Of a stretch of DNA of 5,245 nucleotides, positions 4,548-5,245 are shown piece after piece. Below the pieces are notes generated by a model, which saw only the letters and a program-made list of their open reading frames with translations, did no database searches and was not told the DNA's origin. Each line of letters begins with the position of its first letter. Within the stretch, counting starts at the first letter, position 1. The DNA comes from Limnochordia bacterium (GTDB taxonomy: Bacteria > Bacillota > Limnochordia > Darwinibacteriales > B1SED10-159). The position numbers and the translations under genes are program-made. Where the stretch lies: positions 1 to 5,245 of the forward strand of contig SLOZ01000426.1 in assembly GCA_007132255.1 (NCBI GenBank). Reading direction: 5' to 3'.

Positions 4548-5245
4548 CTATTGAGCTGCATCCTTGGGAAACGGCGTGTAGCCGTTGCGCCAGAACTGCA
4601 CCGCGGCCATAGCTGCCAAAACCACGGCACCGGCCAAGGTCACAGTCTGCATAAAACCTTGTTGTTCTGTCAGTACCTGATAGATCCCCAGGTAAGCCCA
4701 TGCAATAGGAATTGGGAAGATGGCATTCCGGTGCTGCGTGAGGACACCAACCGTCAGACCCAGAGCAACGAGCAGAATGATGCTTCCCCAAGTGGGCTCA
4801 GCAAATCCCCAACCTGCCCACTCTCGCTGCACCAGCCAAGCTGCAATATTGACGACGGTGGCGATGAAAAGCCAACCACCGTAAAATCCGAAGGCCAATG
4901 GCAGCAGCCACTGCCTACCCGATTGGATGGTTCTCAGTCTTTGGTTGATCAAGGCCAACACAATGACAAATCCCAAAATGAGAATCGTCGATAGACCTAA
5001 CTGTAGGTAAGAGAATGCCACGATCCAGCCAATGTTGAGCAACGATGAGAGCCAGAACAATGGAGAGATTTTGTCTATAGCCTGCCCATAATAGGTGTCA
5101 CTGCTCTTCACGATCATCGTTACAACACCTAGGATCAGAAGCGTGTAAATGAGTCCCCAAATTCCGAAGGTAGCCGGCCCCGGCGTGATCAGAGTCGGGA
5201 ATCGATCAGATACTTCCTGCTGGGATAGATTGTTGATAATCCCCG
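4548..5245 (-). CDS. TspO-like tryptophan-rich integral membrane protein, partial (N-terminus beyond window)
   Basis: The reading frame is open from the right edge to TAG at 4550-4548, giving 232 complete codons. Residues before the first internal Met (ATG 5117) continue with good family character: LSQQEVSDRFPTLITPG, then FGIWGLIY and a hydrophobic helix. The true start therefore lies outside the window and not at 5117. Further segments are FWLSSLLNIGWIVAFSY, a helix ending before NQRLR, PLAFGFYGGWLFIATVVNI, a Trp-rich loop with WAGWGFAEPTW, and two more helices, ending FWRNGYTPFPKDAAQ. The F/PxxIWGLIY, N-x-x-W and YxGW patterns resemble the family usually labelled tryptophan-rich sensory protein, distantly related to TspO/MBR. 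True TspO proteins bind tetrapyrroles or sterols, but members of this longer group are mostly uncharacterised. It lies on the same strand as the operon but is separated from it by 641 bp, so it is probably a separate transcript. Confidence 0.72.
   Translation of the reverse strand, partial: GIINNLSQQEVSDRFPTLITPGPATFGIWGLIYTLLILGVVTMIVKSSDTYYGQAIDKISPLFWLSSLLNIGWIVAFSYLQLGLSTILILGFVIVLALINQRLRTIQSGRQWLLPLAFGFYGGWLFIATVVNIAAWLVQREWAGWGFAEPTWGSIILLVALGLTVGVLTQHRNAIFPIPIAWAYLGIYQVLTEQQGFMQTVTLAGAVVLAAMAAVQFWRNGYTPFPKDAAQ

Noticed and set aside
4512..4994. Plus-strand 160-codon open frame
   Set aside because: Antisense to the TspO-like membrane protein, with no motif and no ribosome site.
5115..5117. 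ATG as start of the TspO-like gene
   Set aside because: The frame continues upstream to the window edge with family-typical residues including a first membrane helix, so this Met is internal.

Overview
The window reads as chromosomal DNA of a bacterium, most probably a Bacillota of Bacillales type. The reasons are roughly half-GC composition, purine-rich GGxGG ribosome binding sites about 8 nt before starts, a GTG start, and protein families that are common there (CrtO-type acyltransferase, YvkC/RPH-like dikinase, TspO-like tryptophan-rich membrane protein). No rRNA, tRNA, CRISPR array or intact insertion sequence is visible. All five recognised genes lie on the minus strand, so transcription runs from high to low coordinates.

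Reading in the direction of transcription: (1) 5245-4548 is the 3' part of a multi-pass tryptophan-rich membrane protein related to the TspO-like family. (2) 4547-3907 is a 641-bp gap with no convincing gene. It is rich in hairpins, carries a perfect 11-bp tandem duplication and a 10-bp palindrome, and ends in an AT-rich stretch that probably contains the promoter of the next operon. (3) 3906 to 1 is a tightly packed four-gene unit: an SDR oxidoreductase of the chlorophyll-b-reductase (NYC1/NOL) type; a PlsY-like membrane acyltransferase with altered motifs; a small CrtO-like (glycosyl-diaponeurosporenoate acyltransferase family) membrane protein; and a large PEP-synthase/RPH-like dikinase. 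The dikinase runs off the left edge one residue before its expected catalytic histidine. Junctions are 17 nt, a 1-nt TGATG overlap, and 5 nt, which implies co-transcription and translational coupling.

The most interesting point is this combination. Two membrane acyltransferase-family proteins, an NAD(P)-dependent reductase of a pigment-related subfamily, and a histidine-swivel phosphotransferase are made together, with no carotenoid desaturase or phospholipid gene in view. I infer a small pathway that activates, reduces and acylates a membrane-associated (lipid, glycolipid, isoprenoid or pigment) substrate. The substrate cannot be read from the sequence, and whether this cluster has been described before cannot be decided without database searches.
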